Under the pieces are notes generated by a model. It saw nothing but the letters and a program-made list of their open reading frames with translations, had not been told where the DNA came from and did no database searches. This document shows positions 47,918 through 60,417 of a stretch of 64,000 nt of DNA, piece after piece (the first letter of the stretch is position 1; each line of letters starts with the position of its first letter). Position numbers and translations under genes: made by a program. The stretch is from Phellopilus nigrolimitatus (lineage: Eukaryota > Basidiomycota > Agaricomycetes > Hymenochaetales > Hymenochaetaceae), in assembly GCA_021029095.1 (NCBI GenBank), contig JAJOHG010000019.1, positions 558,001 through 622,000 on the forward strand, given 5' to 3'.

Positions 47918-48258
47918 TAGATAAAATTAAGGCTCTTATTTTGTTTTTGTCGTTTCTTGCAACTTTTAATCCGACTATTTTGTTATTCCTTTTCGGAGAT
48001 CACCAGCTGAACGAAGGAGCGAAAGAGCCACAGCGGGCAAAATTATATATATCCCAACTTTTAAAGCGCGCGTCCGCGGCTGGCGCAGCGCGCATGGTAC
48101 AAATTTTGATATTAGCCCAGCCGAAACTCGATCCCACTCGAAGGGCCCCTCGGCAGCCCGCCAGAACACAAACCGAACTCAGACCGCAGCAGAACATACC
48201 GGACCGAGCCGTATGTACACGCGCACGTCCGCGAAAGAAACGGAAATGTGAACGGAGA
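47918..48258. other. Intergenic between Dicer and SEC61 3' ends
   Basis: Convergent 3' flanks. AT-rich start (47918-47990), then GC-rich with open but unsupported frames on both strands. Confidence 0.4.
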
Positions 48259-49880
48259 TTAACCCAGAAGATCACCGAACGCGGCCATCTCGGGGCTACT
48301 CGACTCGCGAATGCCAATTTCCCAGTCTAAAAATGTGATAAGTAAGGGAACGCGATGATAAACAAGGGAAAGGGACGCACAGCTGTAGATGATGGTGACG
48401 GCCATGAGAATACCAGTACCGCTGCCAATAGCGCCCATGAGATCCGCGGCAACGGAGAGGAGGCCGAGGATGGCGCCACCGAAGGCGGCCGCCGTCGGAT
48501 AACACGCTTCAGTTCCTTGTACATTGAACCCTCCCGGTGGCCGGCCATTACCATCTGCTGATCCTTGAGCTGCTTCGCGACGTCGCGCGGACCCGAGCCG
48601 GAAACCTCGATCCACGTCTTCGAGAAGAGCGCGCACTACAGATATGATAAACGTGACATAAATCGCGGTGTGAATAGGGTCGAGCAGAGCAGCACGAAGC
48701 GTATGCGGCGGGGACATGTAGTAGGCGATTCCGCCGGTCGCCGAGAGCTGAGGTGAATCCTCGAGCGGCTCCCATACGCCAAGGAGGCGCACAAGAAGGT
48801 TGTCCGGGAAGCGACTCGCAAGCATCTGGCTGACGATAAAGACGTTGCTCGTAAGAGCGCTCTCGAGCATGATCGGCATATTGCTGGTGTAGAAAAGTTT
48901 CACGGGGTACGAGCCACGTTGACCACGGAAGCGATTGCTCTTGACGGGGATCTCGAGACGGAAACCTTGCAGGTAGATGACGGCACCAAAAACGACGACA
49001 GTCGCAACGAGGTTCATGATGTTCGGTAGGCGGTCGCGCCAGAATGCCTCGCGGAGAGCGCGTCCCTTGTCATTCCAGGTGAAAAGGAGGTGGAAGAGCG
49101 CGATGACGGCACCCTCGAACTCTGGACCACGACCGGTGTTGACGGTCGTTGGCGAGAACGCCTTCCAGATGATGGATTCGCAAATGTTTGTCGCAATGAA
49201 CAGAGATATACCGGAACCGAGGCCATATCCCTTCTGAAGGAGCTCATCAAGTAAGATGACGATAAGTGCGGCGGCGACGAGCTGGAGGATGAGGAGCAGG
49301 CAAACACCGGGGCCAAGGGAAGAGGGCGAGCCATAGAGACCTGTGAGGACGTAGACAGTTGCCTGACCGAGGGAAATGACGAGCGCAAATACTGTAAACG
49401 CGTCAGAAACCCATGGTCAACGACGAAGAACTGAAAATTGAATACACACGCTTCTGCGCGCCACCGAAAAGCGCCCTGTCCTCCTTCAAGCTGAAGTCGA
49501 CGTCGATGAGGTTGGCACCAGCGAGGAGCTGCATGATCATGCCCGAAGTGACGATCGGGCTGATACCAAGTTCCATGAGCGTGCCACGATTCGACGCAAG
49601 AATAACACGCATCCAGTAAAGAGGATCGGAAGAATCGGAGGACATGATGCCGTAGAGGGGAATTTGCGAGCAGACCAAGAAAATGAGCAGGGTCACCGCC
49701 GTCCAGAGCACCTTCTGGTTGAATGGTACCTTGCGATCCGGCGACGACACCTCGGGCAGGATGGGCAGAAACGGCCGGACGAGGTTCAGAAACCTGACTG
49801 TTAGGTGAAACAAGACCGATGAGCTCAACGCTTCGTACAGCGCCGCCGACGCGACACGAAAAAAACTTACAACCCGACAT
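48259..49880 (-). CDS. SEC61: Sec61 translocon alpha subunit
   Basis: Channel of the ER protein translocon, ten transmembrane helices. Exons: 49871-49880 (10 nt), 49450-49797, 48381-49391, 48259-48326. Conserved segments: [151 protein letters not shown], and the C-terminal YWEIGIRE ... AAFGDLLG. Two bases seem lost near 48627-48635 (GTGTGC read as GTGC, at [10 protein letters not shown]) and one near 48495 (ATCCCG read as ATCCG, at RVIPTAAAF). Together they make -3, so the frame recovers; about 45 codons between read open but wrong. Corrected length is 479 aa, normal for the family. As an essential gene, this points to sequence error. Confidence 0.93.
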
Positions 49881-52340
49881 TATGAGCGACGACGAGAAGG
49901 AAAGAGTTGACAGAAGACACGTAGCAGCGCGCGACGCTGTGTACCTTTCCCCGGACGCTGCCGGATATTCCAGGCTCCGCTCGCTTCGCGCTTGCCAGCG
50001 TGTCTGGACGTGTCACAGCGTGTCGCGAGTTGTCGATCTCCTGCGATAATTCAAAACTAAAAATCATACTCATGCACGTGTTGTCTAAATAATCGTCTCC
50101 TCGATCCTCGAAACTTAGCCAGATACGTTGTTCTCTGTATTTTTACAGGTACAGCATACCGAACCTTCATAGACACAGCGAGACAGATTTTAGAGCCTTT
50201 GGGTATTGCGAATAAGCCAGTCAGGCTTAATTTCCAACGGCGTTCTTTCTTAGGTGCAGTCTATCGCCAGACCGTGCACGCCACGTTATGAGATATGGAT
50301 TTTCCATGCGCCACAATCTCCGTGTACATCTTTTCGCGATCTTGGCTTCGAAAATTTTCGCTGAATACTACGTTGATCTCCAGAAAAATGTCGGAACTTA
50401 TCACGCTCGGAAATCAACATCTTCATGCGCATGCAGATACGCATACTTTCCTCAAACGGAACAACGGATTCGTCAGTATTTTCCTACTTTCGCAGTAATA
50501 ACTGAGTCCGTTATGTCAGTCTGCTCGTCCGGAAGGACTCCTAGTGGCTCATTTCTAAAACATCGATTTTTCCAGAATTTCCGTGGCTCATCGAAACTGC
50601 TGATCCCGCCGTAGCTGACACGCACACTCTGACAGATACCTTCTACTTCAAGCATGAATCTCCATGGCATATTTTCGTGAGAGTCCGATGTCTGAGGCTG
50701 TTGCGAAGTTGGGAACTAGCTGGGTGGTATGCCTTCTCCTAAGTACGTATATATCCGTTCTTCCGCTCCCTGAGATCATTGGGACAAAAAAATCAGTTGT
50801 TGTAGAATTCAGGAACGCTACAATGATGCACCGGGGTTTACGTTGAGACATATGCTCTTCTTCTGATGGCTACTATCTGGGCGCTGCTGCTTACCGCCGA
50901 GCCTCTTGTCTCCGTCGAACTTTCAAGGCTCTCATAAGGATCACGGACTTCTTCACCGTATACAAGTGCATATTGTATAGCATAAAAACTGATCTACCCG
51001 TAATATACTTCTTCAAGTTGGACCAACGCTACGATTTCCTCGATTCTCACGGGTATCGAGACTTCATCCAAACTAAATTCCGATGGGGCTTCAAGCTTCG
51101 CTGAAGAAGCTGATTCAAGCATCCTGCGAGGCTGGACAGGAACCTTCGAGGGGAAGATGGAAACATCATTGGTACGTGAAGTTGAAATGAGGCTGGCCAA
51201 TAATGAACGTACACTTTTTTTCCTTCGGAGAAGTCGCATTCTCAAGTGCTGCGTGGACACCGATGCTCTCCAAGATGCTCAGATCGTGATGTCCACCATT
51301 TCTTGCATGTTCACCAAAAGGTCGATGCGAGTTTAATCTGCACAACGGAGAAAACTGAATCATCTTCCGACTTTCAAAGGGGAGACAACGGACGAAGCGA
51401 GCATTGAGTTCACGTAGACTGTGTGCATTAAAGGATCAGCAATGTGCAAATGATGGAAAAGAGGCTGAGGCACACTTAGGGAGTAGGTTGTAAAAAAGCA
51501 GACCAACGAGATTATAGGGCCAAACAAGCCAACGAGCGACATAATAGCACATAGGCCGGTAATGAGACCAGTATGTATAGACCCACACAGTACTGTTTAG
51601 CGAAGGAAGAGTCTCCATATTGAGTCTAGTAAGCAAGCGAAGAGATGCGCTTTTACAGCAGGAATGGATGGACAGGCGGAAATCTGAGATGTTGCTCCCT
51701 TACAAGTGTGTTTCCTTGGTATTTATGTAGGTCCAGGAGATCTGATATTAAGGGAATTGTTGATCTATAGTCAAAAGTTGAACAAGCAATCTCTACATGT
51801 TATACGAAACGAGTGCTGCGCATCTGAAGTACGATCGCACATTGGCAGCATCAAGTGATTGGGAGAGATTCAGAATGCAGCGAAGCATTTGTGACTGCAA
51901 ATGCAGTACACATAGAATCGCCTTGCTGAATGAGATCCTTGTTCGTTCACTAGAATAACGGGGACAAGAACGAAATACTTCGCACAGGGTTATGATATAG
52001 AAGCATTCTTCGGTGCTTTGAGCGCTGATTTGAGCCTCGGCGGTTGACCGCCTCCCATACGGAGAGGCGAAGAAGGCACCACGCCTATGTCAATTACCGA
52101 CCCTGACAAACACATGCTATTTCATCATCATGCCTGTCCTCGCAGAGCATTCACCACGACGCGCCAGTCGTCCATGAATGGCACATGGACCCACCCGCGC
52201 CGATGGCGTCCCGGCTGTACGTCCCTGTCCGCGGCGGTGATGGCAGGACGCACATGCCCGCAGCAGTGCGCTCGGGTCGAGCACGAACATCCGCATCCAG
52301 AAGCTACGAAGCTCGAGCTGCATGCTTGGAGCTTGCACGC
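49881..52340. other. Long region without a supported gene
   Basis: About 2.5 kb. Open frames are short (up to 108 codons at 50288-50614), overlapping on both strands, with no family features or splice continuity. The left end is the SEC61 promoter. No RNA gene seen. Confidence 0.5.
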
Positions 52341-52343
52341 TCT

Positions 52344-52760
52344 GTACGACGCTCAACGTTAAAAGCATGGGCAAGGGCAAGCTGGCATACCATAATATCA
52401 CCGGCGGGAAGGTCGATCTGCACACTGGCAATTTGACACATTTTTAGTGATCTCGCTCTCTACCTGCCCACTAGCGATAACAGAGATGAATGGCATCGTT
52501 CCGGCGGGGGCGAACCAAGTGTTAATGTTGGAGGACACGTTAAAGGATAGGCAACACTGTCGATGCTGCTACACCGCTGTCCTACACCGCCTGTCTATCT
52601 GCGGCGTGAGGAAAATCATCGCACACTTACTACATGGTGCTCGAGTACGTCAACGGTGGGCAGATGCTCGACTACATCATCAATCATGGCCGCCTCCGCG
52701 AGCGCGCCGTTCGCAAGTTCTCCACTCAAATCGGCTCCGCATTCCGCCGCCGCAAAGTCA
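52344..52760 (+). pseudogene. Relic of a KIN1-type Ser/Thr kinase domain
   Basis: Fragments in changing frames match a kinase N-lobe and start of the C-lobe in the right order: KSMGKGKLAYHNITGGKVDL (about 52363-52423, glycine-loop region), [15 protein letters not shown] (about 52581-52625), [18 protein letters not shown] (from 52630, hinge) and [20 protein letters not shown] (about 52685-52745). The sequence then degenerates where the HRD and DFG loops should be. The invariant Lys region and catalytic loop are not found. The wording [12 protein letters not shown] and [19 protein letters not shown] is characteristic of fungal KIN1/PAR-1-like kinases. It is disrupted by frameshifts, so not functional. 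Confidence 0.65.
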
Positions 52761-54266
52761 TCCACAGCGACCGACCACCTTCGGATAGAAGTCCACGTCC
52801 AGGGCGTGGTGGTAGTGACGCGACAAGGTGTAATCGTGCCTGCGGCGCTTGGGTTTGCGACCGTCGCCAGCTTCTATCGCCGCGCATGTCAATAACTTTG
52901 CATCCAGCCTTGCGTGAGGACATCGGCTAAGGGTGCATGGAGTACATTTGAGATATCATTATAACAAAAAGAATGAGACGAAGCCTTACAGGAATGACCG
53001 TTGTGTCTCACCCGCTGAGCCTCCTCGTCTCCTTCATCCGCTCTCAAGAAGAACTTCCGACCCGCAAGCACTCGAATCCTGTGTTTCCTTCGTCTGCAGT
53101 CGAGTCGAGATTCCTGTGGGGAACGACGAGCGGAGCTGATACGGAATGACGCTCCTCACGCCTAACCGTATCACTAGCTGAGAGCGCGCATGTCCAAAAG
53201 CCGTTCGGATTAAAAAATTTCCGTACGACCCGTACCGAAAACGTGTCATCTGCGGTGTATCATGGAGCCCAAAGGAGACGTGCGCGTGATGTGCTGGCCT
53301 GTAACCGAGAATGAAAGACGTTAGGCAAAGTTCAACAGAAGTGTCTCACAGACACATTCGCAGTTGAGCCAAAGCGGGAAAAGAGTAGTTCTGCGCAAGA
53401 CTGGACTGGGATGTTCCGAGCAGCGTCGCGGGTCTTTGCCAACCGTCTTCTCCTCTTCCTTTCCACTGCAAATGAAGAGAACGGCCGTCATTGCGCGATT
53501 CGAGTTCGTAAATTGGAATTCAAAGACTGGGTTCTTTCTCCTCCTGTTCCTTCAATCATTCTGTTCTTTCAACCAAAAAAATGCATTTTACGCGTGATTC
53601 AACTGCAGTACTCCAGCCTCACGCATGGAACAGGCACTCTCGGCTCTCGGATACACAGCTACGCCTTGCGTATGTAAATCCACACATTCGACCTATATTT
53701 GTGCCTCGACTCAAGGGCTCCGATACGACGAAGTCGATAAGGTAAACCTCCAAACATAATTGAAGTGACTGAATCTTCGAAGAGAAGCCATATCATGTGA
53801 GCTCCGCACCATTCTATTTTGCAAGGTGGACTTCTATTGTGACGTTGACATATGATACTATTTCGTCAATACAGACTTTCGCTAGCCTATTTTGGTTTTT
53901 TATCGCCACCTTGTGGTACGAAACCTATGAGACCTTTCATAGAGAATAGGAAATAAGCGGGAGAACAACCACGAAGTCCGACGGACAACGGACAACGGAC
54001 AACGGACAAGAACCGACCCGCACAGTTCTTTACCAGATGCATAATAATGTCCTCCGGGCTGAACTTCTACCAGCCGCTTTCGCGAACACTGATTTGAGAA
54101 GAAGGTACGCGTGTAAGAGCTTGGTTCACTGTGTGAAACTAATGTCAGTCAGGAGACGCTTTATCCACACTTCGCCGCGATACCCCGCAGCAATGTGACC
54201 TCTCGCTCTCGTTATAGTGTTGTATCAGCACGATTAGCCTCTATATATTCTCGGAGTACGTTCGCA
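52761..54266. other. No convincing gene
   Basis: Short frames only (for example 53364-53597 and 53411-53677, plus). Contains a 7-bp tandem repeat at 53981-54008. The right end is the promoter of the BVMO gene. Confidence 0.5.
53981..54008 (+). repeat. Four tandem copies of ACGGACA
   Basis: Perfect 7-bp unit repeated four times, 28 bp, about 260 bp upstream of the BVMO start codon. Confidence 0.85.
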
Positions 54267-56898
54267 ATGCCTGCTATCGACGCTAACGCTCTGACTTCTG
54301 CCATGTCTCCGGGAATCCAGCATGCCTCCAAATCGAGCTTCAATCTCAGCAACTCGTGCATTGACGATGACAGGCCTTTCAAAGTCGTCATCATCGGAGC
54401 GGGCTTCAGCGGAATTATGGCTGGTATCAGGTCCGCTATCTGTGAATGCATATACTGCGATTGCGTCTGCTAATTTATTCTCTTAAGGTTTCCGCAGCGA
54501 ATGAAAAACCTCGACTTGACGATCTACGACAAGAATTCTGGCGTGGGTGGGACATGGTTCTCGAATAGATATCCTGTGAGTGTATTAATTTCATGTTTTT
54601 GCGCCGCCTTAAAACCGAAAGGATCTCGTTCTCAGGGCGTGGCTTGTGATGTTCCTTCTCATTGCGTACGTTTCTATTGAACTTCACGGGGAACTCGCTG
54701 AACGTTGCTATCTCTGCAGTACCAGCTCACATTCGAAGAAAATGTGAGTCAACTGTGAACATTTATTCCATGTCTTACTCGGGTGTTAATCAGTTGCATG
54801 TAGTCGCAATGGTCTTCGTTCTACTCTCCTGGACCCGAGATACGAGCCGACCTTCAGCGCGTCGTCGACAAATATAACCTCATGCGCTACATCAAGCTAC
54901 AGCACGAGCTGATACATGCACGTTACCATGAGGACAGCGGAAAGTGGCATCTCAGGCTTCGACGACCTGTGCCAGGATGTGCGACCGCCGACGAGCAGTT
55001 TGAAGTCATTGAAGACACTGCGGATTTCGTTCTTGCTGGCGTCGGCGTTCTGAGTCGCTGGCGCTGGCCGGATATTGAGGGCCTCAGTACCTTCAAAGGG
55101 AAGATTGTTCATTCAGCGGGCTGGGAAACGGATGAGTCAGGACATTGGCAGAGTAGCGTCGCAAATTGGGGTGATAAGAATGTCGGCGTAATTGGTGTCG
55201 TACGTCCTCTTTTATTCTCCTTTTGTCCTGTGGTAATTGACAATATGGATCTTCAGGGCTCGACGACGACGCAAATCGTACCTGCTCTCCAGCCTCTCGT
55301 GAAGCACCTGTACAACTATGTCCGTGGAAGGGCATGGCTTTCGCCACCGTTTTTCATTGACAAAATGTCTGAGCTTTTGAACCGCGAACAAACCACAGGG
55401 AATTGTAAGGATGACTAATTTTCCTTTCGCGATTGTCGCTCAAATCTCATTTGAACTTCAGATACGTTCACTGAAGAGGACAAGGAAGCACTGAAGGATC
55501 CCGCGTTCTTCAAAAACTTTAGACGCGTGCTCGAGTCAGAGCTCAATGTGATTTTTAACAACTGTATTCCTCATCCTGAATTCTGATACTTCTATTGTTT
55601 CTCAGTCCTCGCATTTCACAACTATCAAGGGATCGGAAAAGCAAAAGACCGCACAAGAGGAATTCAAGAAGCACATGCGTGAAAGATTGACCAAAGAGCC
55701 GTGGATCGCAGACCACCGTGCGTTTTATTACTACTTACAAAACCTTACGTATCGATAAAGTTCTATATCCAGTGATGCCTAGTTTCTCAGTAACGTGCAG
55801 ACGTCTGACGCCTGGACCAGGATATCTCGAGGCATTGTGCGAAGATAACGTACGAATTGTTTAATTTTCTCGACTCAAGTATCTGATCTCTTCGCAGGTC
55901 AATTTTGTTCCGACGCATATCAAGCAAATCACAGAGACGGGTATCGAGTTAGTTGACGGGACTCACCACGATCTCGACGTGATCGTTTGCGCTACCGGTA
56001 AAGAACTGCTGGACAGCATGCTCAATTCTCCACTAATCTCCTGTACGATAGGCTTTGATACGTCTTATCAATATCCGTTCACCGTTGTTGGCCGCGGCGG
56101 AAAGACTCTCTTAGAGCGCTATACTCCGCATCCGGAGACATACTTATCACTCTGCTCCGACGGCTTCCCGAACTGGTTCATGACTTGTGGACCCAACTCC
56201 GTTATCGGCACGGGCTCTCTGCTCATCATCATGGAGCGCCAGATTGACTACATCATCGAGGCGGCAAAGAAGATGCAGAAGGAGCATTTGAAGAGTATAG
56301 AGCCAAAGAGGGAGGCCGTCGCCGACTTCGATGAGTATCTCGAGGTACGTATTGTAGGCCTCGCTTGACCTGAATCTGACCCGGAATGTTTCAGCATTAC
56401 TTCAAAACGGTGGGTTACTAATGAACATCTCAGAGATGTTGCTCACTCGTAAGATAGACTGTTTTCAGTGAGGAATGTCGGTCGTGGTATAAGTTAGGCA
56501 AGGCAGACGGTCGCATCGTCGGACTATGGCCAGGTATTCGCCACTTCTCTTTAGTAGGAGCTATTCTATAAGCTAATTAAATTATAGGATCGAGTCTTCA
56601 TGCGATCAAAGCATTCAAAAGCCCGCGTTGGGAGGACTACAATTATGAGCCTCTTGGCGGGATTCAGAATCGCTTTCACTGGCTCGGGGATGGATCGACG
56701 CACAACGAGAAATATATGACCGGGGATCGTACGTCTTTGTTTCGCTTGTGTTGAAGTTACATTGGATTTTGATTTCATGATTATAGGGGCGTGGTATTTA
56801 GATTCCGATGAAGTAGATGTTCCTCCCAGTAAGTCAACTACGCTTGCTTTTCATACTCGTTCTTACCTTCGTAAACATATGCAGTCCCTGGAGCATAA
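54267..56898 (+). CDS. Flavin monooxygenase of the Baeyer-Villiger type
   Basis: FAD/NADPH enzyme inserting oxygen next to a carbonyl or oxidising heteroatoms. Sixteen exons, 54267-54430 to 56885-56898, sum to 601 aa in phase. FAD-binding motif VVIIGAGFSGIMAG (about residues 48-61), then DKNSGVGGTWFSNRYPGVAC and YSPGPEIRADLQRVVDKY. The Baeyer-Villiger fingerprint F-x-G-x-x-x-H-x-x-x-W is seen as FKGKIVHSAGW. The NADPH-binding Rossmann motif is GVIGVGSTTTQIVPAL. The later GFDTSY ... YPFTVVGRGG and CGPNSVIGTGS segments are usual. Micro-exons of 15, 14, 24 and 30 nt were needed to keep phase. No disruption found. A second Met at residue 14 is an alternative start. Substrate is unknown; no accompanying cluster genes were seen. 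Confidence 0.92.
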
Positions 56899-59006
56899 TG
56901 AGCGGTCGTAATACTAAATGTAAATAGAGGTGACTCGTAAAAGGCGAGTGAGAGCACATTAGAAATGTAATGAAGAAAAAAAGAAAAAGAACAGATGCTT
57001 TCAACGCGAAGAACATAGCAAGTGTATCTACAGATGTTTATATGAGAAATGCAGTACGCTTCAGTGAGCATGACGAAGAGCAGGGTGTGGACGACCAATA
57101 AATGCGTTAAGCGGGCACAAGATAGTGTCGCAGTGGATTTGATGAGATTCGCGGAAGCCCAGTCGTGACAAAGGACTACATAGGGCATCTAAATACTAGA
57201 AAGATAACAGCCATGAATTCAAACTTGAGCTCACGGAAGAGAAGCACTAGTCTCTCCGGGTATCACAAGACAATTCACCGTGAAAAATCTACATTACAGT
57301 TTACAGAACACAAACGCCAGTAGAGCGATCCAGCATCCTGTTGTTTTTTTTTTTTTTAAATGTGTCTGAATGTTGGACAGTCTCTTTGACCTATATACCG
57401 TCATTAGTTTTCTCTATATGGGGTACAAGCATCGGCGACGCTCGAATGTTGCCAGCGTCCTCGTTTTGTTTACTAGTTAATAATAGCTCTTCGGAGACTT
57501 CCATAAAACTGACTCGGTGTGGCACAGAAAGAACGTTGCATGTCTCTTGAAAGAAAGCGCAGTTCCGCACAAGATTTCTAAACGTGGTATTTAAAACGAT
57601 TTGACACCGTGGCAGTTGATAAAACAAATCAAGCGAGAAACTATCCCAGTTCGCAGAGATCTAGAAGGAGAAGTGTGGCAACTTAATGCTGGCGAAAATG
57701 GAACTTCCAAATCAATAAAAAGTCAGTACCTATCGAGATTCGGCGGTTCCGAGATTCTCTCAATACTGAGAAGACGATAGACGTTGCTTGGTACTGACCG
57801 CTATTCAGGGTCATTGAGTAAAATACATGCGACGCCATGGGTCGCATCGCGCAAGTGCTCATCGAAAAGGAAGAAGTTCTATCATTGCACAATCAAGACG
57901 AGATACCTCAGAGATTCGCTACCTTCGGTTTTATGTTGGCAGGACCGCTGGGAAGATGTCCAATTTTTTTTAAGCGCTGAGGAATTAACGAGAAATGCTA
58001 GTCAGCACTAGCCGGGGATCGGTATCCGCCTGGAGGCACTTTCGTTCACACGCAATTCTTCCATCTTTTGCCATACAAACGGTCTGGAAGAGTAAACAAT
58101 ACATAGACGACATTCTGAGAGCAGAATAAGGTCAAAAGAAGTACGGACTATTCCGTTGGTAGGTTCTTCCTTGTTGTATTTAGTTTTGTCGAGTCGTCGA
58201 GACTCGAGAAGGACCCGAATAAAATAGGCACGAGGGCATTGAGGTTATTCTCTAAAATTGTGATACCGCTGAGCATTACCGGAGATAAGTCTGAGCACGA
58301 AATAAACTGGTGCGTGGCGCGTACATCAAGAGGTTGAGTCGACTTCGCTATTTACTGAGTCGTGATCCTCCCTTGCGCTCGAGCTAAGAAATAACTACGG
58401 ACACCGTCCACAACTCAAGGAAGCATGCCAAACTAGTCAAGCTGAAAGCTATGGCAACGAGAATAAACTCTGCGGGCTTGAAGATTCAGGAAAAAAAGAA
58501 ACGGTAGCAATTCAAATTTCATATCCATCCGAAGCCAGGGCTAGCGCGCGCGCACGCGTAAAATACCAATTGGAGTTTATCCAAACCCGCTGCATCCCCG
58601 CTTGCTGAGCGTTCCGGAAAACGTGTCAGGTCGATCAGAAGCTCCAGACGTCGCGTTGTTTATTCATTTGAGGACGCGTCACGGTCGTATTCAAGCAAGC
58701 TGCCGTATTTCCTGCCCTAGCGCGTCCAACCAGAATGCTCGGGCCTCGTGCTTCGCTAGTACTTTATTCTTTAAGGTCCCCGTACCCCCCGCACGACTTC
58801 ATTTCGTTCTGTCTTCCCTCCAGCATTCGGGCACTTGTGACTTTTATATCAGCTGTCTGCACTCCCGTTGTCGGCCACTAGCTGCTGCCTCCGTGGATCT
58901 CTCCCCTACCCCTGGCTTGGACGCTACGGCGCATAAAGGGTCGGTTACTGGTTTGGCTTCTGAGATTGAAGGAGTGAGCGGCGCTTTTTTCGATGATCCG
59001 ACTTAC
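56899..59006. other. Long region without a supported gene
   Basis: About 2.1 kb, with a T-rich run at 57343-57357 and short frames on both strands (up to 116 codons). None has recognisable features. A frame from 58602 runs into the next gene but its first part has no protein-like character. Confidence 0.5.
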
Positions 59007-60052
59007 ATGTTGAACTTCACAATTTCTCAGACACCCCCTTCTCCCACAACGCACCGCGGACTACTAGAAAATCTCGCCTGCCTTCAACAGAGCCATTTAC
59101 TGGGGCCGGTGCCAGTTTCCTGCCTCGAGGATACAAACGGAGCTCTTTTTACTGGAGACGAAGCTCCCAGCGCGACATTCTCATATTCGAGCCACTCACT
59201 GACAGCACAGAGTGTTCAAAAGGAGCTCGTTGGGGGGCCAGCGCAAATCTGTCGATGGACGAAGGCATTGAAGTCGAAAATGTATCTCATGGTGCTGCTC
59301 AGAAGAGGTACACGGTCCTGCGCACCTGTCTAAACGGCAAGATTATAATCGTCGACGGTCATACGGGAAACGTGATCTGCACTCACAAGCTCCGTGCGCG
59401 GCTTTACCCAGATGTTGCGATCAAAGCCGTAGGACTAGCAGTAGACGACTCCGACGCGGACTCTGGCGCGATCCTGGTGGCTTGCCTGCTCGACGGGTTT
59501 GGAGCTGGTGTGTAGCGTGTTTGTATTATGTGGAACGCTTCGCGCGCACTCACACGTTTGTCCCGATCACCTAGAGTTCGTAGAAGTCATCCATGTTGAC
59601 CCAAAAGAGTGGACTACTGAGGTGCTGTTCTGTCGTGAACTGTTCGAGGGCGATGGCTCGGACGATGCTGGGCATATCCGTATTTCACGACGCTCCCAGA
59701 TGGCTCTCCTCGCTTCGCGCAGGCGTCTTGTGATCGTCGACTGGGCACGAGAAAAGATGGCGTGTATAAAAACTGTAAGAATCTTCGATACTGCATCACG
59801 GTCGATGCTGAACAGAATTCTGTCCAGTCACCTTCAAAATCCTTTATCAAGACGGAATTGATGCGAACGTACCTTGTTCTCGTCGAACGTCAAGACCACG
59901 TTCCGACAGCTGAGGGCGCGGCATCCTCGACATCTGTGCTCGTTTCTCTCGCCAATGTGTGGAAGGAGATCGCATCCAAAGGAAGCGGAATCCACGTTCT
60001 TCTTCTTAATGATGTCGCGACTGCAAGGCTGCCTATCTGGGATGACGAATAG
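59007..60052 (+). CDS. Unknown protein with beta-propeller-like stretches
   Basis: I do not recognise a named family. Protein-like segments read in order: FSYSSHSLTAQSVQKELVG, then (after a G6 run near 59229-59236 where the frame changes by one) GIEVENVSHGAAQKRYTVLR, TCLNGKIIIVDGHTGNVICT and YPDVAIKAVGLAVDDSD. A short intron near 59510 follows, then LEFVEVIHVDPKEWTTEVLF, RISRRSQMALLASRRRLVIV and, after another intron, LMRTYLVLVERQDHVPTAEG ... SVLVSLANVWKEIA. Alternating short strands (GKIIIVDGHTGNV, RLVIVDW) suggest a beta-propeller. The start is uncertain; the Met at 59007 is only the first in the upstream frame. The homopolymer break may be an assembly error. Confidence 0.5.
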
Positions 60053-60417
60053 ACGAAAGAATATACGACAAAGCGGGGGAATGGCGTGGAGCTTTCTAAC
60101 TATGATGTTTCTCTTTGTATAGTCCACGCATTTTATGTCGAGCATGTATCGTCGGTCTTGTCCCGAGCCTGTCGTAAACGTGATAAATAGAGCGTTCTTA
60201 GGATCTGAATATTCCTGATCTTGATGCACATGTAAACCGCTGAGTCAGGAAGTCGAACGAGATACTGGAGAATCGAATCGTCTGAGATCGGATTGGAGGA
60301 AAGATGTACGATACACGACGAGCCTAAAGCTCAAGTAGCTTGCGTATGTAAAGTCAATGCGGGATATAAAAGATCACAAAGTAGTACTACTCACAACCTA
60401 ACCAAGAGTCCGAATAT
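60053..60417. other. Intergenic, nothing recognised
   Basis: Between the unknown gene and the TRIP4-like gene. Contains a probable promoter for the latter; no RNA gene or repeat noted. Confidence 0.4.

Noticed and set aside
52634..52930. A functional protein kinase gene
   Set aside because: The frame beginning with the hinge motif loses kinase likeness within 40 residues and has no catalytic or DFG loop.
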